A stretch of DNA of 64,000 bases from Gimesia sp. Lineage in GTDB: Bacteria > Planctomycetota > Planctomycetia > Planctomycetales > Planctomycetaceae. Position numbers and translations under genes: made by a program. The DNA is taken from contig PAJV01000005.1 of assembly GCA_002706765.1 (NCBI GenBank), positions 6,462 to 70,461 of the forward strand, read 5' to 3'. Under the pieces are notes generated by a model. The model did not search any database and was not told the DNA's origin. It worked only from the letters and a program-made list of their open reading frames with translations. Numbering within the stretch: position 1 is the stretch's first letter; each line of letters opens with the position of its first letter. Below are positions 36,374 to 45,429 of the stretch, in pieces.

Positions 36374-37480
36374 GTGATTTTAAGAATCGTCAGTATCTTC
36401 GTCTGTCTCTCTGCCTGTTTTTCAGCTTTATACAGTGCTGAAAAGACTGAGAAAGCAACGCCAGATGCTCCCGTTTACCAGGAGCATCTGGATCTCTCCT
36501 ATTATCTTGATCCTGCCGGAAAAAAGCAGCCTGTTCAATCCTGGGAAGACTGGGAAATCCGTCGCGGGCATATTCTGTCGAACATGCAGACGGTGATGGG
36601 GGAGGTTCCCCGTCCTGATCAACCGGTTCCCCTGGATATGAAAGTCCTGGAAGAGGCCACTGTGGATTCAGTGAAACGATTGAAAATATCGTATCATACC
36701 GATGATCCCCAGATGCGGGTCAAGGCATATTTGTTTGTGCCGAAAACAGCAACAGCAGAGCATCCTGTTCCCGCGATACTCTGTCTGCATCAGACGAATT
36801 CCAGTACGGGCAAACAGGAGCCTGCAGGAATCAAAGGGCTGCCGAATCTGAAATATGCGCTGGAACTGGCAGAGCGGGGCTACGTGACACTCGCGCCGGA
36901 TTATCCTTCGTTTGGTGAATATCCTTACGATTTCAAAGCACACCCTGAATACCGTAGTGGCACGATGAAAGCCGTCTATGACAATAAACGCTCCCTCGAT
37001 CTGTTGCAGTCCCTGAAGTATGTGCAAGGGGATCGCATTGGCTGCATCGGGCATTCCCTGGGAGGGCACAACACAATGTTCACGGCTGCCTTTGATCCCC
37101 GGATCAAAGCACTGGTCTCCAGTTGTGGGTTTACCCGCTTTCATAAATATTATGGGGGTCAACTCAAAGGCTGGACCAGTGATCGCTATATGCCTGTCAT
37201 CAACGGCAAGTATCAGAACAACCCGGATCTGGTTCCTTTTGATTTTACGGAAATCGTAGCCAGCTTCGCCCCCCGTGCATTTCTGGCGTGCGCGCCCGTC
37301 AGCGACAGTAATTTTGAAGTATCCGGAGTGAAAGATGTCATACGCATTGCGCAACCTGTTTACCGATTATCAGGGCATCCGGAAAATCTGAAAGCCTTGT
37401 ACCCGGAAGCAAAACATGATTTTCCCCCGGAGACCCGCGAATCGGCTTACCAGTTTTTTGATCATCATCTCAAGAAGTGA
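36374..37480 (+). CDS. Exported alpha/beta hydrolase (acetyl-xylan-esterase/dienelactone-hydrolase-like)
   Basis: 368 residues beginning at a GTG preceded by AAGGTG. Residues 1-20 form a short signal peptide (VSIFVCLSACFSALYSAE). The core shows a strand-helix region PVPAILCLHQTN, a nucleophile elbow GCIGHSLGGHNTMF (Ser near residue 222) and a late HDFPPETR that supplies the probable catalytic His; an acid in SDSNFEV precedes it. The fold and order fit esterases that remove acyl groups from carbohydrates, which agrees with its position 30 bp after the beta-helix gene. The substrate is unproven. Its end lies 7 bp from the convergent beta-lactamase-like gene, leaving no room for a separate terminator. 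Confidence 0.85.
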   Translation: MILRIVSIFVCLSACFSALYSAEKTEKATPDAPVYQEHLDLSYYLDPAGKKQPVQSWEDWEIRRGHILSNMQTVMGEVPRPDQPVPLDMKVLEEATVDSVKRLKISYHTDDPQMRVKAYLFVPKTATAEHPVPAILCLHQTNSSTGKQEPAGIKGLPNLKYALELAERGYVTLAPDYPSFGEYPYDFKAHPEYRSGTMKAVYDNKRSLDLLQSLKYVQGDRIGCIGHSLGGHNTMFTAAFDPRIKALVSSCGFTRFHKYYGGQLKGWTSDRYMPVINGKYQNNPDLVPFDFTEIVASFAPRAFLACAPVSDSNFEVSGVKDVIRIAQPVYRLSGHPENLKALYPEAKHDFPPETRESAYQFFDHHLKK

Positions 37481-37487
37481 ACTGGTA

Positions 37488-39557
37488 TTATTTCTGTTTG
37501 AACTGATCCTTGGCAGGCCAGCGTTCGATGCGGTTCATCCAGGTATGCATGGGCGCATCAATCAGTGACGACAATCGTTTATCATCGACCCCGTTCCGCT
37601 TGTTGAACAGAATGGCCCAGTTGATCCGATCGAGCCTTCTGACGAGGAGCGTCGAAGTTCCTTCCAGGGAACCGGTGTGCCATTGATTGGAGTTTCCTGC
37701 GGTGTCGATGGGGCGCACCATCCAGCCACAGGCGTAATAAGTGGCCTTGGGTTCGCCATTCTCATCGAATCCGGCGCGCCCCGGCGGGCGTTCCAACATC
37801 TTTGAAATCGTCGTTGCCTTCAGAAGCGGACAGCGGTCTGGAATATTAAACGCTGTCGCGAAACGTACCAGATCTGGTGCTGAGGAAATCCACCCGCCAT
37901 TAGCGTCCATGGCTTCCAGGTTCCAGGCACCGTAAGGGGAGGGGACCTGCTCGCGTAAATTCGCAGCGAAAACAGAGCTCCCCTGCAGTGGACTGTGGTA
38001 CTTGACTTCTTTCTCACTGCGACCCTCCAGAAGTGTTTTTCCCAGCTGTGTCTCACTCATGTGCAGTGGTTCGCAGATTGCCTGTTGGATGTAATCCTCA
38101 TAGGTCTGACCACTGACCTCTTCAATGATCCGCCCCAGTAAACAGTAACCGAAATTGGAGTAGGCAAAGCGTTCGCCCGGCTTAAAATCGAGTGGCTGTT
38201 CCAGCATGATGCGAATAATGTCATCGCTGTCCACGGGGGAGGGTTTACCCAGCTGTTCTGCAAAAGTAACCGAACGAAACATCGGGTCAAATGAATCTTT
38301 AGAATCCCAGCCGGCTGTGTGATTCAGCAGCTGTTGAATGGTAATGTCTTTCAGGCGTGGATCAACGTTCTTTTGAATGAGCAGACGCTGATACTGTTTC
38401 AGTACATCAAATACGCGGCTGTCGAGTTGCAGTTTACCCTGTTCTACCAGCTTCAGAATGGCGACAGCGGTGATCGGCTTGGATAGACTGGCAATTCGAA
38501 ATTGACTGTCGGGCTGTACCAGTTCTTCGGTCTCTTTATCTGCATATCCAAAACCGCGTGCATAAACGAGTCGACCACGGTAGCTGACTGCGACGGCCAT
38601 CCCCGGCGGGTTATGCAGCATCATGAAGTCTTTGATCGATTCATCCAGTGAAGCGAATTCTTTTTGATCCAGGCCCGTCATGGGAATCGCATCGGGAGAT
38701 TTCCAGAGTGGTAATTCAATCCGTTTCTCCGGGGAGATCTTCTCCCAGATTCCTGTAAAAAATGGCTGGTCATTGAGGGAGTACGCATCGAGACTGGTCA
38801 ATTCATATTGTTCGGCGAGTCTTTCTTTGTTGGCTTGCTGAAACTGATCCGGAGTGAGGTGGAATTGAGACTTCCATGACGGCCCGGCTGCCTTCGACCA
38901 GATAGCATGATAAACGGCCGTCCCGTTTTCACCATAGCCAGACAGGTCAACGAGTCGGAATCCTTTCGAGGTGTAATCATCAAAGGTTGCTTGAAACTGG
39001 CTGGACGGGATCTGGCAGGTGGCCTCCCAGGCGGTCTCCCCCTGTTTTTTCCAGATGCCCGCGTGGAACGTCTGGTTATCAATAGTGTAGCCATCCAGTT
39101 GACTTGGCGCGTAGCCCTCTTCCTGCAGGGATTTCAGAGTGTCTTGAAGTTGAGCACCCGAAAGTGAATGCTTGAGAACCGGGCTGGCTTCCGCTGACTT
39201 TTTAAGTATGACGGCGAACCTTGGTTCCCCTCTTTTCTCATAGCCGCTGATGACCTGCGGGTGAAATCCCTCTGCGGCATGCTGTTTCAGTCGGCTCTCC
39301 AGCTGCTTTTCATCCAGCCCATGCAAGGCCCTCCAGTCTTTCGATTCAGGCTGTTTGATTCCCATGAGGGCAAATCGCTCTGATCGCTGGCCTGCATAGA
39401 CACTCAGGTCAGTTGCTGTAAAACCCTGTTTGCTCAATCGCGTAATCTGTCGCTGATAGATGAAGGGGTTCAACTGCAGTTGAATCTCAGGCTCTTCAGC
39501 AGAAACTGCGGCGGGCAAATAAGAGAAGCAGATAACAAGTAGCACACGCAAAGCCAT
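37488..39557 (-). CDS. Class C beta-lactamase-like serine hydrolase with N-terminal tandem repeats
   Basis: About 689 residues. Signal peptide at about 1-22 (LLVICFSYLPAAVSAEE). Residues about 30-290 hold five or so repeats of about 50 residues built on [LI]xxxGFxxxxLSGYxxxGxxxFxxIWxK (for example YTSKGFRLVDLSGYGENGTA), as in the bacterial tandem repeat domain (BTRD1). The C-terminal half is a beta-lactamase/transpeptidase-like domain with SLSK (about 356) and YSN (about 465), the catalytic Ser-Lys and Tyr motifs, and HTGS near the end. Esterases, peptidases and lactamases share this fold; the repeats hint at a polymer-binding peptidase. GAGGA 8 bp before the ATG at 39557 fixes the start. Confidence 0.85.
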   Translation of the reverse strand: MALRVLLVICFSYLPAAVSAEEPEIQLQLNPFIYQRQITRLSKQGFTATDLSVYAGQRSERFALMGIKQPESKDWRALHGLDEKQLESRLKQHAAEGFHPQVISGYEKRGEPRFAVILKKSAEASPVLKHSLSGAQLQDTLKSLQEEGYAPSQLDGYTIDNQTFHAGIWKKQGETAWEATCQIPSSQFQATFDDYTSKGFRLVDLSGYGENGTAVYHAIWSKAAGPSWKSQFHLTPDQFQQANKERLAEQYELTSLDAYSLNDQPFFTGIWEKISPEKRIELPLWKSPDAIPMTGLDQKEFASLDESIKDFMMLHNPPGMAVAVSYRGRLVYARGFGYADKETEELVQPDSQFRIASLSKPITAVAILKLVEQGKLQLDSRVFDVLKQYQRLLIQKNVDPRLKDITIQQLLNHTAGWDSKDSFDPMFRSVTFAEQLGKPSPVDSDDIIRIMLEQPLDFKPGERFAYSNFGYCLLGRIIEEVSGQTYEDYIQQAICEPLHMSETQLGKTLLEGRSEKEVKYHSPLQGSSVFAANLREQVPSPYGAWNLEAMDANGGWISSAPDLVRFATAFNIPDRCPLLKATTISKMLERPPGRAGFDENGEPKATYYACGWMVRPIDTAGNSNQWHTGSLEGTSTLLVRRLDRINWAILFNKRNGVDDKRLSSLIDAPMHTWMNRIERWPAKDQFKQK

Positions 39558-39662
39558 GGAGATGTCCTCGGCAGAAAATCGGGGGAGCAATAGACCCATC
39601 CGATCATAGATGCTGGCAGACGCTATCTCAAGGATTTTCTGTTTGCCGCTGCTTCTTAAGGC

Positions 39663-40511
39663 TCATTTTCGATTAAAAGCGTGGGCGATCAGGGTTTTAT
39701 CGAACTCCTGCGGCGCTTCCCCTTCGGCTGCGAAGAGATAAATCGCGGCAATCAGAATGGCATGGACTGCAGAAGAGACCAGGGAGATCAACAGAATTGA
39801 CAGTATTCCACAACCAAGGAGGACTCCTCCCCACATTACATTTCCCGCAGCGATCAGCATGCCGCCACCAGCGAGTACGAGAAAAACGGGAATCATGATC
39901 AGGAACATGATTGCTCCGATTCCAAAGTTGGCCACCAGAGATTCACCCCATGTTTCGCGTAAAATTCCTACCGAGCGTTTCATGGATTCGATGGGATTCT
40001 TTTTTTCCACAACGAGTACAGGGATGACAAAGTAGGTGGTGATCGACCAGGCCATTCCCAGCAGACCGGCGACAATCTGCCCGACTCGTTCGGACCGTGA
40101 TTCGATCATTTTCAGAATGAAACCGACCGTCGCGCTGACCAGAGCCCAGCCTGCAATTTGAGGCAGTCGATTCAGTGCGGCGTTGAACCCGTCACTCACA
40201 CCGGGATTGCCTCCCTTCAGACGGATAATCGCACAGGCCATCAAAGCGGAGTTGAAGAAAATGATCACAAAATAATTGACAAAATAGAAGGCGAATAAAA
40301 TCACGTAAGCCAGGGGGTCCTGCGGGGCCTGCTGCTCATTCATAATGGTGTCGAAGTATTTACTGCCCCAGAGTGGCAATGCAAAGCTGGCTAAAACCAG
40401 CAGGCAGGAAATGCCGCTCATGATGGGGAACAGCAGCAGTTCTTTATCCAGCATTAACACCCGAAAGCTCTGCTTCGATAATGCCCAGCCATTAGCAATA
40501 CGTTCAAACAT
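39663..40511 (-). CDS. DUF6159-like polytopic membrane protein
   Basis: 282 residues with about six membrane helices. The N-terminus FERIANGWALSKQSFRVLML followed by DKELLLFPIMSGISCLLVLA is the signature opening of DUF6159 proteins as I recall them. Helices follow near 70-95, 125-150, 155-180, 200-235 and 235-265. The function of the family is unknown; no transporter motif is visible. No clear ribosome site precedes the ATG. It lies between the toroid heme-motif gene and the serine hydrolase on the same strand, with gaps of about 100-140 bp, so its link with neighbours is weak. Confidence 0.75.
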   Translation of the reverse strand: MFERIANGWALSKQSFRVLMLDKELLLFPIMSGISCLLVLASFALPLWGSKYFDTIMNEQQAPQDPLAYVILFAFYFVNYFVIIFFNSALMACAIIRLKGGNPGVSDGFNAALNRLPQIAGWALVSATVGFILKMIESRSERVGQIVAGLLGMAWSITTYFVIPVLVVEKKNPIESMKRSVGILRETWGESLVANFGIGAIMFLIMIPVFLVLAGGGMLIAAGNVMWGGVLLGCGILSILLISLVSSAVHAILIAAIYLFAAEGEAPQEFDKTLIAHAFNRK

Positions 40512-40649
40512 GTTCTGTCAGCCTTCTGATATGATTCTGAATCTGAGTGGAAAAGAGTCGCCATTGACTTCCCTGTGTTTTCAACAGGAAGTATTCAGGC
40601 TGAGGTTATATCAGAAAAATCGGTATGAGCGAAACGGGAATCCTGGCCT

Positions 40650-41666
40650 TCAATCCACTTTTGGCAGAGTCAGTAGTAGAGCGACGGTGGCCCAGCTGCT
40701 GGCTGTGACCGAGATAAACTGATCTTTTCCATAAGGAAAGCCGGTTTCATAATAAGTTTGAAAGGGTTTCGCATGGCTGATTACCTGCCACGAACCATCC
40801 TGCTGCTGGGTATCAATCAGATATTGAATGCCTTTACGGATGGCACCGTGGTCAGCATCAACCAGATGGGAACGCAATAAAGCGACCAGAACGGTTCCCG
40901 TCGCATAGGCATCACTCTGCATGTCGGGCAATTGAGACCAGCCACCATCGGCATTCTGCAGCTTCAATAATTCGTTCACGGATGTTTGATGAATCGTATT
41001 GTCAATACTGAGCAACTGAAAGCAGCGTAACTGAAAAGCACGTTCTTCTGTCGAAGCAGGTTTCAGATCGAGGAGCCACTGCCGGGCCTTCGTGATGCGG
41101 GCGGTGATTTCAGGTTGCTGCGATTCACTGCCAAAGGTCTGCAGTGCCCTGATGACGAAATAACTGGTGTTCGTATCTGAAGACATGGAAGGAGGCCGCG
41201 TGGAATTCCGGTTCCAGTGCGTGTGGTTCTTGTCGCGTTCCAGCAGATAACCTGTGACAGCCTTCGTCACTTCATCAGGCGTTTGTCCTGCCATTTCGAG
41301 TGTCCATAACGCATAGCTGGCCGTATCGGGTCCGCCTCCCTGTCCTTTGCCGGCGCGATAATTTTCCAGCCCTCGTTTCAGGTGATTCCTTGTATGATCG
41401 ACCTGCAGCTGGAAATTGGATTCATCGATGGTGAATCCCCGCTGGCGGGCTTCATCCAGGACCAGAACCGCCAGCGCCTGGTTGTGGCAGGTAAAGCACT
41501 TTCGTTCGCGTGCTGATCCTGCGGACGCTGTTTCAATCAGTGGCAGGGATTTCCGGATCGCATTTTTGATCTGAAGCGTATTTTCAACCGACTCATCTGC
41601 CTGTGATACGATGGGAACGTACAGAGCCAGAGAGAGGATTGAAGCGAGTAATCCGATTCGGGCCAT
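40650..41666 (-). CDS. Exported alpha/alpha-toroid (prenyltransferase/squalene-cyclase-like) protein with CxxCH
   Basis: About 338 residues. Signal peptide at about 5-22 (GLLASILSLALYVPIVSQAD). KCFTCHNQA (near residue 58) is a c-heme motif. The rest consists of helical toroid repeats with Gln-Trp-type turns: LLKLQNADGGWSQLPDMQSD, then GIQYLIDTQQQDGSWQVISH, as in prenyltransferase and squalene-oxidase repeats. The DXDD acid motif of true squalene-hopene cyclases is not evident, so terpene cyclase activity is doubtful. A sensory or redox role is possible. AGGAAA lies 8 bp before the ATG at 41666; the earlier ATG at 41735 is rejected because it would bury the signal peptide. Confidence 0.8.
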   Translation of the reverse strand: MARIGLLASILSLALYVPIVSQADESVENTLQIKNAIRKSLPLIETASAGSARERKCFTCHNQALAVLVLDEARQRGFTIDESNFQLQVDHTRNHLKRGLENYRAGKGQGGGPDTASYALWTLEMAGQTPDEVTKAVTGYLLERDKNHTHWNRNSTRPPSMSSDTNTSYFVIRALQTFGSESQQPEITARITKARQWLLDLKPASTEERAFQLRCFQLLSIDNTIHQTSVNELLKLQNADGGWSQLPDMQSDAYATGTVLVALLRSHLVDADHGAIRKGIQYLIDTQQQDGSWQVISHAKPFQTYYETGFPYGKDQFISVTASSWATVALLLTLPKVD

Positions 41667-41803
41667 TGTTGATTTCCTGGTATCACGTTGAGAATGATTC
41701 TGGTCCGGGATCAAACCTGCCGAACCAGTAATCATTTTAACAATACGGGAAATAAAAGGGCAGAATCTTTTCTGTTTTCTGAGTCCACGCAGAAGTTTGA
41801 GGC

Positions 41804-43081
41804 TTACGGAGCGACGGGAGTGCTGTTTTTCGCCGCCCGTTCCGGAGTCTGAATATGCTCAGGCAGAAATCCCATACCAATCAGCTTGCCGGCGGTCCGC
41901 TTCAGAATCGGGGCTAACAGTCGGGCAGTCTTTCTGATTCCCCAGGCGACGGAGACCGGTTTTCCTGGCGCGGAGTGTCCGCCAAACAGCCGCTGATGGG
42001 CAAAGACCTGCATCCGTTGTGTTTTCAGGGCGGGGCGTTCGCGGCGGTGTTGTACCGCTTGCAGATCGGCCAGAGTGACTCTCCCTTCATACAGTTTGTC
42101 TGCCAGCAGATTGGCGGTCGCGACCGCATCCTGCACTGCCAGGTTCACCCCGACTCCACCGACCGGTGACATGGCATGGGCGGCGTCACCAATTAACAAC
42201 AGACCAGGCTGCGCCCAGTTGGTGATGTGATTCAGTTGCACGGTCAGCAGCCTGACTTTGTCCCAGCTGTCAATTTCTGCCACTCCTTCTCCCAGTTCGG
42301 GAAGAATCTCCTGTATTCTGTTGCGGAAGGCTTCCAGGCCTTCCTGTTTTATTTCGTCGAAAAAACCTTTATGGATAATCAGACCCGCCTGGAAATAGTC
42401 TCCGCGATCGATGGTAATCAGCATCCGGCCATTTTTGATGCGGGCCAGGGTGTTATCATCGATGTTTCCCTGTTTTCCCACACGAAACCAGAGGACGTCG
42501 ATGGGGATTCCCTTTTCAATAATCTCCACGCCGGCGTCTATTCGCATCTGCGAGCCACGACCATCCGCGCCGACAACCAGGTCGGAAAAGATTTCATATT
42601 CTCCGTCCAGACCATTCACTTTTACCCCGATGACATGCTCTCCATCACGTATCAGTTGTTTCGCTTCGGCCTGCAGATGCAGCTGGAAGTTGGGATATTC
42701 ACTGGCATGCCTGGCAATCATATTCAGAAAGTCCCACTGGGGAGCAAACGTGATAAACTTACACTCGGTTGGCAGATGGGTGAAATAAGGTCCGGAAATC
42801 TGCTGGCCTTCGAAGTTCAGGTTCAGCGATTCAAAGTGTTTGTCAGCGATTTTGAGAAACTCATCCAGTAGTCCCAGTTCGTGCAATAATTGCAGCGTGG
42901 AGGGATGAATGGTATCGCCGCGAAAATCACGCAGAAAATCTTTGTGCTTTTCCAGAACGATGACTTCCACACCAGTACGCGCCAACAGGTAACCCAGAAA
43001 GAGACCGGCAGGACCTCCGCCGACAATACAGCACCGTGTGCGGATTTGTGATCCAGAGAGAGGGGCGTGGGATTCACTCAC
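41804..43081 (-). CDS. FAD-dependent aromatic monooxygenase (PHBH/UbiH fold)
   Basis: 425 residues. The N-terminal dinucleotide site CCIVGGGPAGLFLGYLLA (about 17-34) and the DG motif LVVGADGRGSQMR (about 168-180) precede the second FAD motif LLLIGDAAHAMSPVGGVGVN (about 295-314). This trio defines flavin monooxygenases related to p-hydroxybenzoate and ubiquinone hydroxylases, which add one oxygen to an aromatic or similar substrate using NAD(P)H. The substrate is not identifiable. The start is GTG at 43081 with a strong AGGAGGT 8 bp upstream. Cytoplasmic. A 40-residue membrane peptide gene lies 87 bp upstream. Confidence 0.9.
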   Translation of the reverse strand: MSESHAPLSGSQIRTRCCIVGGGPAGLFLGYLLARTGVEVIVLEKHKDFLRDFRGDTIHPSTLQLLHELGLLDEFLKIADKHFESLNLNFEGQQISGPYFTHLPTECKFITFAPQWDFLNMIARHASEYPNFQLHLQAEAKQLIRDGEHVIGVKVNGLDGEYEIFSDLVVGADGRGSQMRIDAGVEIIEKGIPIDVLWFRVGKQGNIDDNTLARIKNGRMLITIDRGDYFQAGLIIHKGFFDEIKQEGLEAFRNRIQEILPELGEGVAEIDSWDKVRLLTVQLNHITNWAQPGLLLIGDAAHAMSPVGGVGVNLAVQDAVATANLLADKLYEGRVTLADLQAVQHRRERPALKTQRMQVFAHQRLFGGHSAPGKPVSVAWGIRKTARLLAPILKRTAGKLIGMGFLPEHIQTPERAAKNSTPVAP

Positions 43082-43168
43082 TGCGTGTTACCTCCTGTAA
43101 GACTGGTGTTGATGAATCGCAATTTCAGGGAGCGCGACGCCGCAGCATAGGATTCTCAGCCTGTTGAT

Positions 43169-43291
43169 TCAAGATGAATCTTCGGTTTCGTTCGCTTGCC
43201 GTTTCGCTTTGTGTTTCCGATAGCGATGTGAAAAAATCACGATCACAAACACAATCATGACTCCCCCAAAGACTTCGGCGATACCTTCCAT
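43169..43291 (-). CDS. 40-residue single-pass membrane peptide
   Basis: A short frame with an ATG at 43291 and a good AGGAAG ribosome site a few bases upstream. The peptide has one hydrophobic stretch (FGGVMIVFVIVIF, about residues 8-20) followed by a basic tail (HRYRKHKAKRQ) and an acidic end. The topology would be N-out, C-in. Similar tiny membrane proteins are often missed in annotation. It lies between glgX (73 bp) and the monooxygenase (87 bp) on the same strand. The family is unknown; the ribosome site and charge pattern support it as real. Confidence 0.65.
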   Translation of the reverse strand: MEGIAEVFGGVMIVFVIVIFSHRYRKHKAKRQANETEDSS

Positions 43292-43308
43292 TGTACTTCC
43301 TCATCTGA

Positions 43309-43338
43309 TTTGCAGAAAACTCGTTTGCAGAAAACCCG
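43309..43338. repeat. Two-copy 15-bp tandem repeat
   Basis: TTTGCAGAAAACTCG is followed directly by TTTGCAGAAAACCCG; they differ at one base. It occupies the gap between glgX and the small membrane peptide gene. Confidence 0.5.
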
Positions 43339-43364
43339 TCTATGATTTCAGCACAGTATCCAGT

Positions 43365-45425
43365 TTAACCGTGCTGTCTGATCAGTACCACCACAGAACG
43401 AGCCTGTACATCATAAGTATCCTGTGTGATGTCTTGCAGGGCATCTGTTTCCAGGATGTCCTGCGGGCTGTTCCGGGCAGTATCAACAATTCGTTTCCAT
43501 TCCCCCGGAGTGCCTTCATGAATTCCAAAGCAGCAGGTATTGGCGGCGGAATTGATCATCACATACATGTCAGCATCCTGTTCTTCTCTGCCGTGCAGAC
43601 AGAAGGCCAGCGTTCTCGAGGACGGGCTGAGATCGACATAGCGTGTGACGCCGTACCATTTGATGTCTTCCCGCCAGAAATGGGAACGGCACAGAGAGGA
43701 ATGCGCTTTGCGAAATGCGATCAACTGTTTTACAAAACGGAACAGATCCTGGTTTGCTTCCAGGCGACTCCAGTCCAGCCAGCTGGTTTCATTATCCTGA
43801 TTATAGGGATTGTTGTTTCCTTCCTGGGTCTGCAGAAATTCATCCCCCATCCGGAACATGGGAGTGCCATTCGAAACCATCAGGAGGGTGAAAAAGTTTT
43901 TGACCTGCTGCTTTCTCAGTTGGATCACCTCTGCGGGAGCGTCCGTCCCCTCCCAGCCACAGTTCCAGCTGTAATCGTGAGTCCCATCTTCATTGTGCTG
44001 GCCGTTTTCCCAGTTCCGCTTCTGATTGAATGACACCATGTCATACAGGGAGAAGCCGTCATGCGAAGTGATATAATTGATGCTCTGATAGGGCCTGAGT
44101 GCGTGCAGACAGTCATCGGGGAACAGATCGCAACTGCCGTACAGTCGCGTCATCAGATCCGCTATCTGTCCCTCGTCGCCGCGGACAAATTTTTGCAGCG
44201 TATCCCGATAGGCGGCATTCCACTGCATCCAGCGATGTCCGGGAAAACGAGAGCCCAGCTGAAAGGCACCCCCGGCGTCCCACGGTTCCGCGATAAATCG
44301 TCTGCCGGCCAATCCGGAGTCGGAACCGATCTGTCCAAGGGTTGTCGGGTTTGAGTCTTCAATGCTGCCATCTGCTTTCCTGGTGAGCACGCTGGCCAGA
44401 TCAAAACGAAAACCGTCCACATGCATTTCTTTGACCCAGTAATGCAGACTGTCGACGATCATTTTACGGACAGCCCGGTTGGCTGTGTGCAGCGTATTTC
44501 CTGCTCCCGAGTAATTGGCGAACGGCGCTTCCGGGTCGCCGGTCAACGTGTAGTAGGTTGTATTATCGATGCCTTTAAAGTTGTAGGTTGGTCCGTCCTC
44601 GTTGCCTTCACCCGTATGATTGTAGACAACATCAAGAATGACCTCGATCCCCGCCCGATGCAGGGCCTTGACCATCTCACAAAATTCAATGTGTCGTTCA
44701 CAGGTATCTGTGGACATGCAGTATCCATCGTGTGGCGCGAAGAATCCCAGGGGCATGTATCCCCAGTAATTGCCGTCGCGTGTGTCGAACTGATAAACGG
44801 GCAGCAGTTCGACGGCAGTGATTCCCAGTTCCTGCAGGTAGGGAATTTTTTCGATCACTCCTGCAAAGGTTCCCCGTGCCGCCTCTGAGACTCCCGAGTT
44901 ATCACGCCTGGTGAATCCACGCACGTGCATTTCATAGATAATCAAATCAGAAGTATGGTGAATCGGCTGATCATCGTCCCAGTTGAATGCACACTCGATC
45001 GACTGTAATACGGACAGGGGAGCGCGTCCGATATTGCTTCCGGGATGGCAGGCTGCTTCTCTTTCAAATCCGGGAGGGAAGTAGATGTTACGGGAGTAAG
45101 GATCAATCAACAGTTTTTCGGCATCAAATGCATGCCAGTGGTACGGGGCTGCAGGGGAAGGACCATCTACCTGGTAGGCATAGTACCTGGCGGGGCGTAT
45201 TTTCGCAGCCGGGATCCGACAATGCCAGATTTCTGCTGTTTTGTTGCGATGGGGCTCAAAATCAAAAACATAAACCGGATGATACAGGTCGTCTTCCGTG
45301 AAAAAGAGCAGGGAGACCTGTTTAGCGTGTTTGGAATAAATCGCAAAATTATAGGCATCTTCAGAAGCAACCCAGGTCTCCCCCAGTTGTACAGGCGATC
45401 CTTCGATTTTATCCCAGTGGTCCAT
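43365..45425 (-). CDS. glgX: Glycogen debranching enzyme GlgX (isoamylase-type, GH13)
   Basis: About 686 residues. An N-terminal CBM48-like sandwich (about 10-130) is followed by the GH13 barrel: conserved region I DVVYNHTGEG, region II GFRFDLAS (nucleophile Asp), region III RFIAEPWDAGG (acid/base Glu) and region IV ITSHDG. These order and contexts match GlgX, which removes alpha-1,6 branches of phosphorylase-limited glycogen. It is cytoplasmic. The ATG at 45425 falls 4 bp after the stop of the mprF gene, so translation is coupled; the frame extends into mprF but that part is not used. No ribosome site is evident, consistent with coupling. This gene neighbourhood is unusual for a glycogen enzyme. 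Confidence 0.93.
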   Translation of the reverse strand: MDHWDKIEGSPVQLGETWVASEDAYNFAIYSKHAKQVSLLFFTEDDLYHPVYVFDFEPHRNKTAEIWHCRIPAAKIRPARYYAYQVDGPSPAAPYHWHAFDAEKLLIDPYSRNIYFPPGFEREAACHPGSNIGRAPLSVLQSIECAFNWDDDQPIHHTSDLIIYEMHVRGFTRRDNSGVSEAARGTFAGVIEKIPYLQELGITAVELLPVYQFDTRDGNYWGYMPLGFFAPHDGYCMSTDTCERHIEFCEMVKALHRAGIEVILDVVYNHTGEGNEDGPTYNFKGIDNTTYYTLTGDPEAPFANYSGAGNTLHTANRAVRKMIVDSLHYWVKEMHVDGFRFDLASVLTRKADGSIEDSNPTTLGQIGSDSGLAGRRFIAEPWDAGGAFQLGSRFPGHRWMQWNAAYRDTLQKFVRGDEGQIADLMTRLYGSCDLFPDDCLHALRPYQSINYITSHDGFSLYDMVSFNQKRNWENGQHNEDGTHDYSWNCGWEGTDAPAEVIQLRKQQVKNFFTLLMVSNGTPMFRMGDEFLQTQEGNNNPYNQDNETSWLDWSRLEANQDLFRFVKQLIAFRKAHSSLCRSHFWREDIKWYGVTRYVDLSPSSRTLAFCLHGREEQDADMYVMINSAANTCCFGIHEGTPGEWKRIVDTARNSPQDILETDALQDITQDTYDVQARSVVVLIRQHG

Positions 45426-45429
45426 GCTG

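Noticed and set aside
36668-37354. Open frame antisense to the alpha/beta hydrolase (228 codons)
   Set aside because: The hydrolase on the other strand has a signal peptide and catalytic motif; the antisense product has neither.
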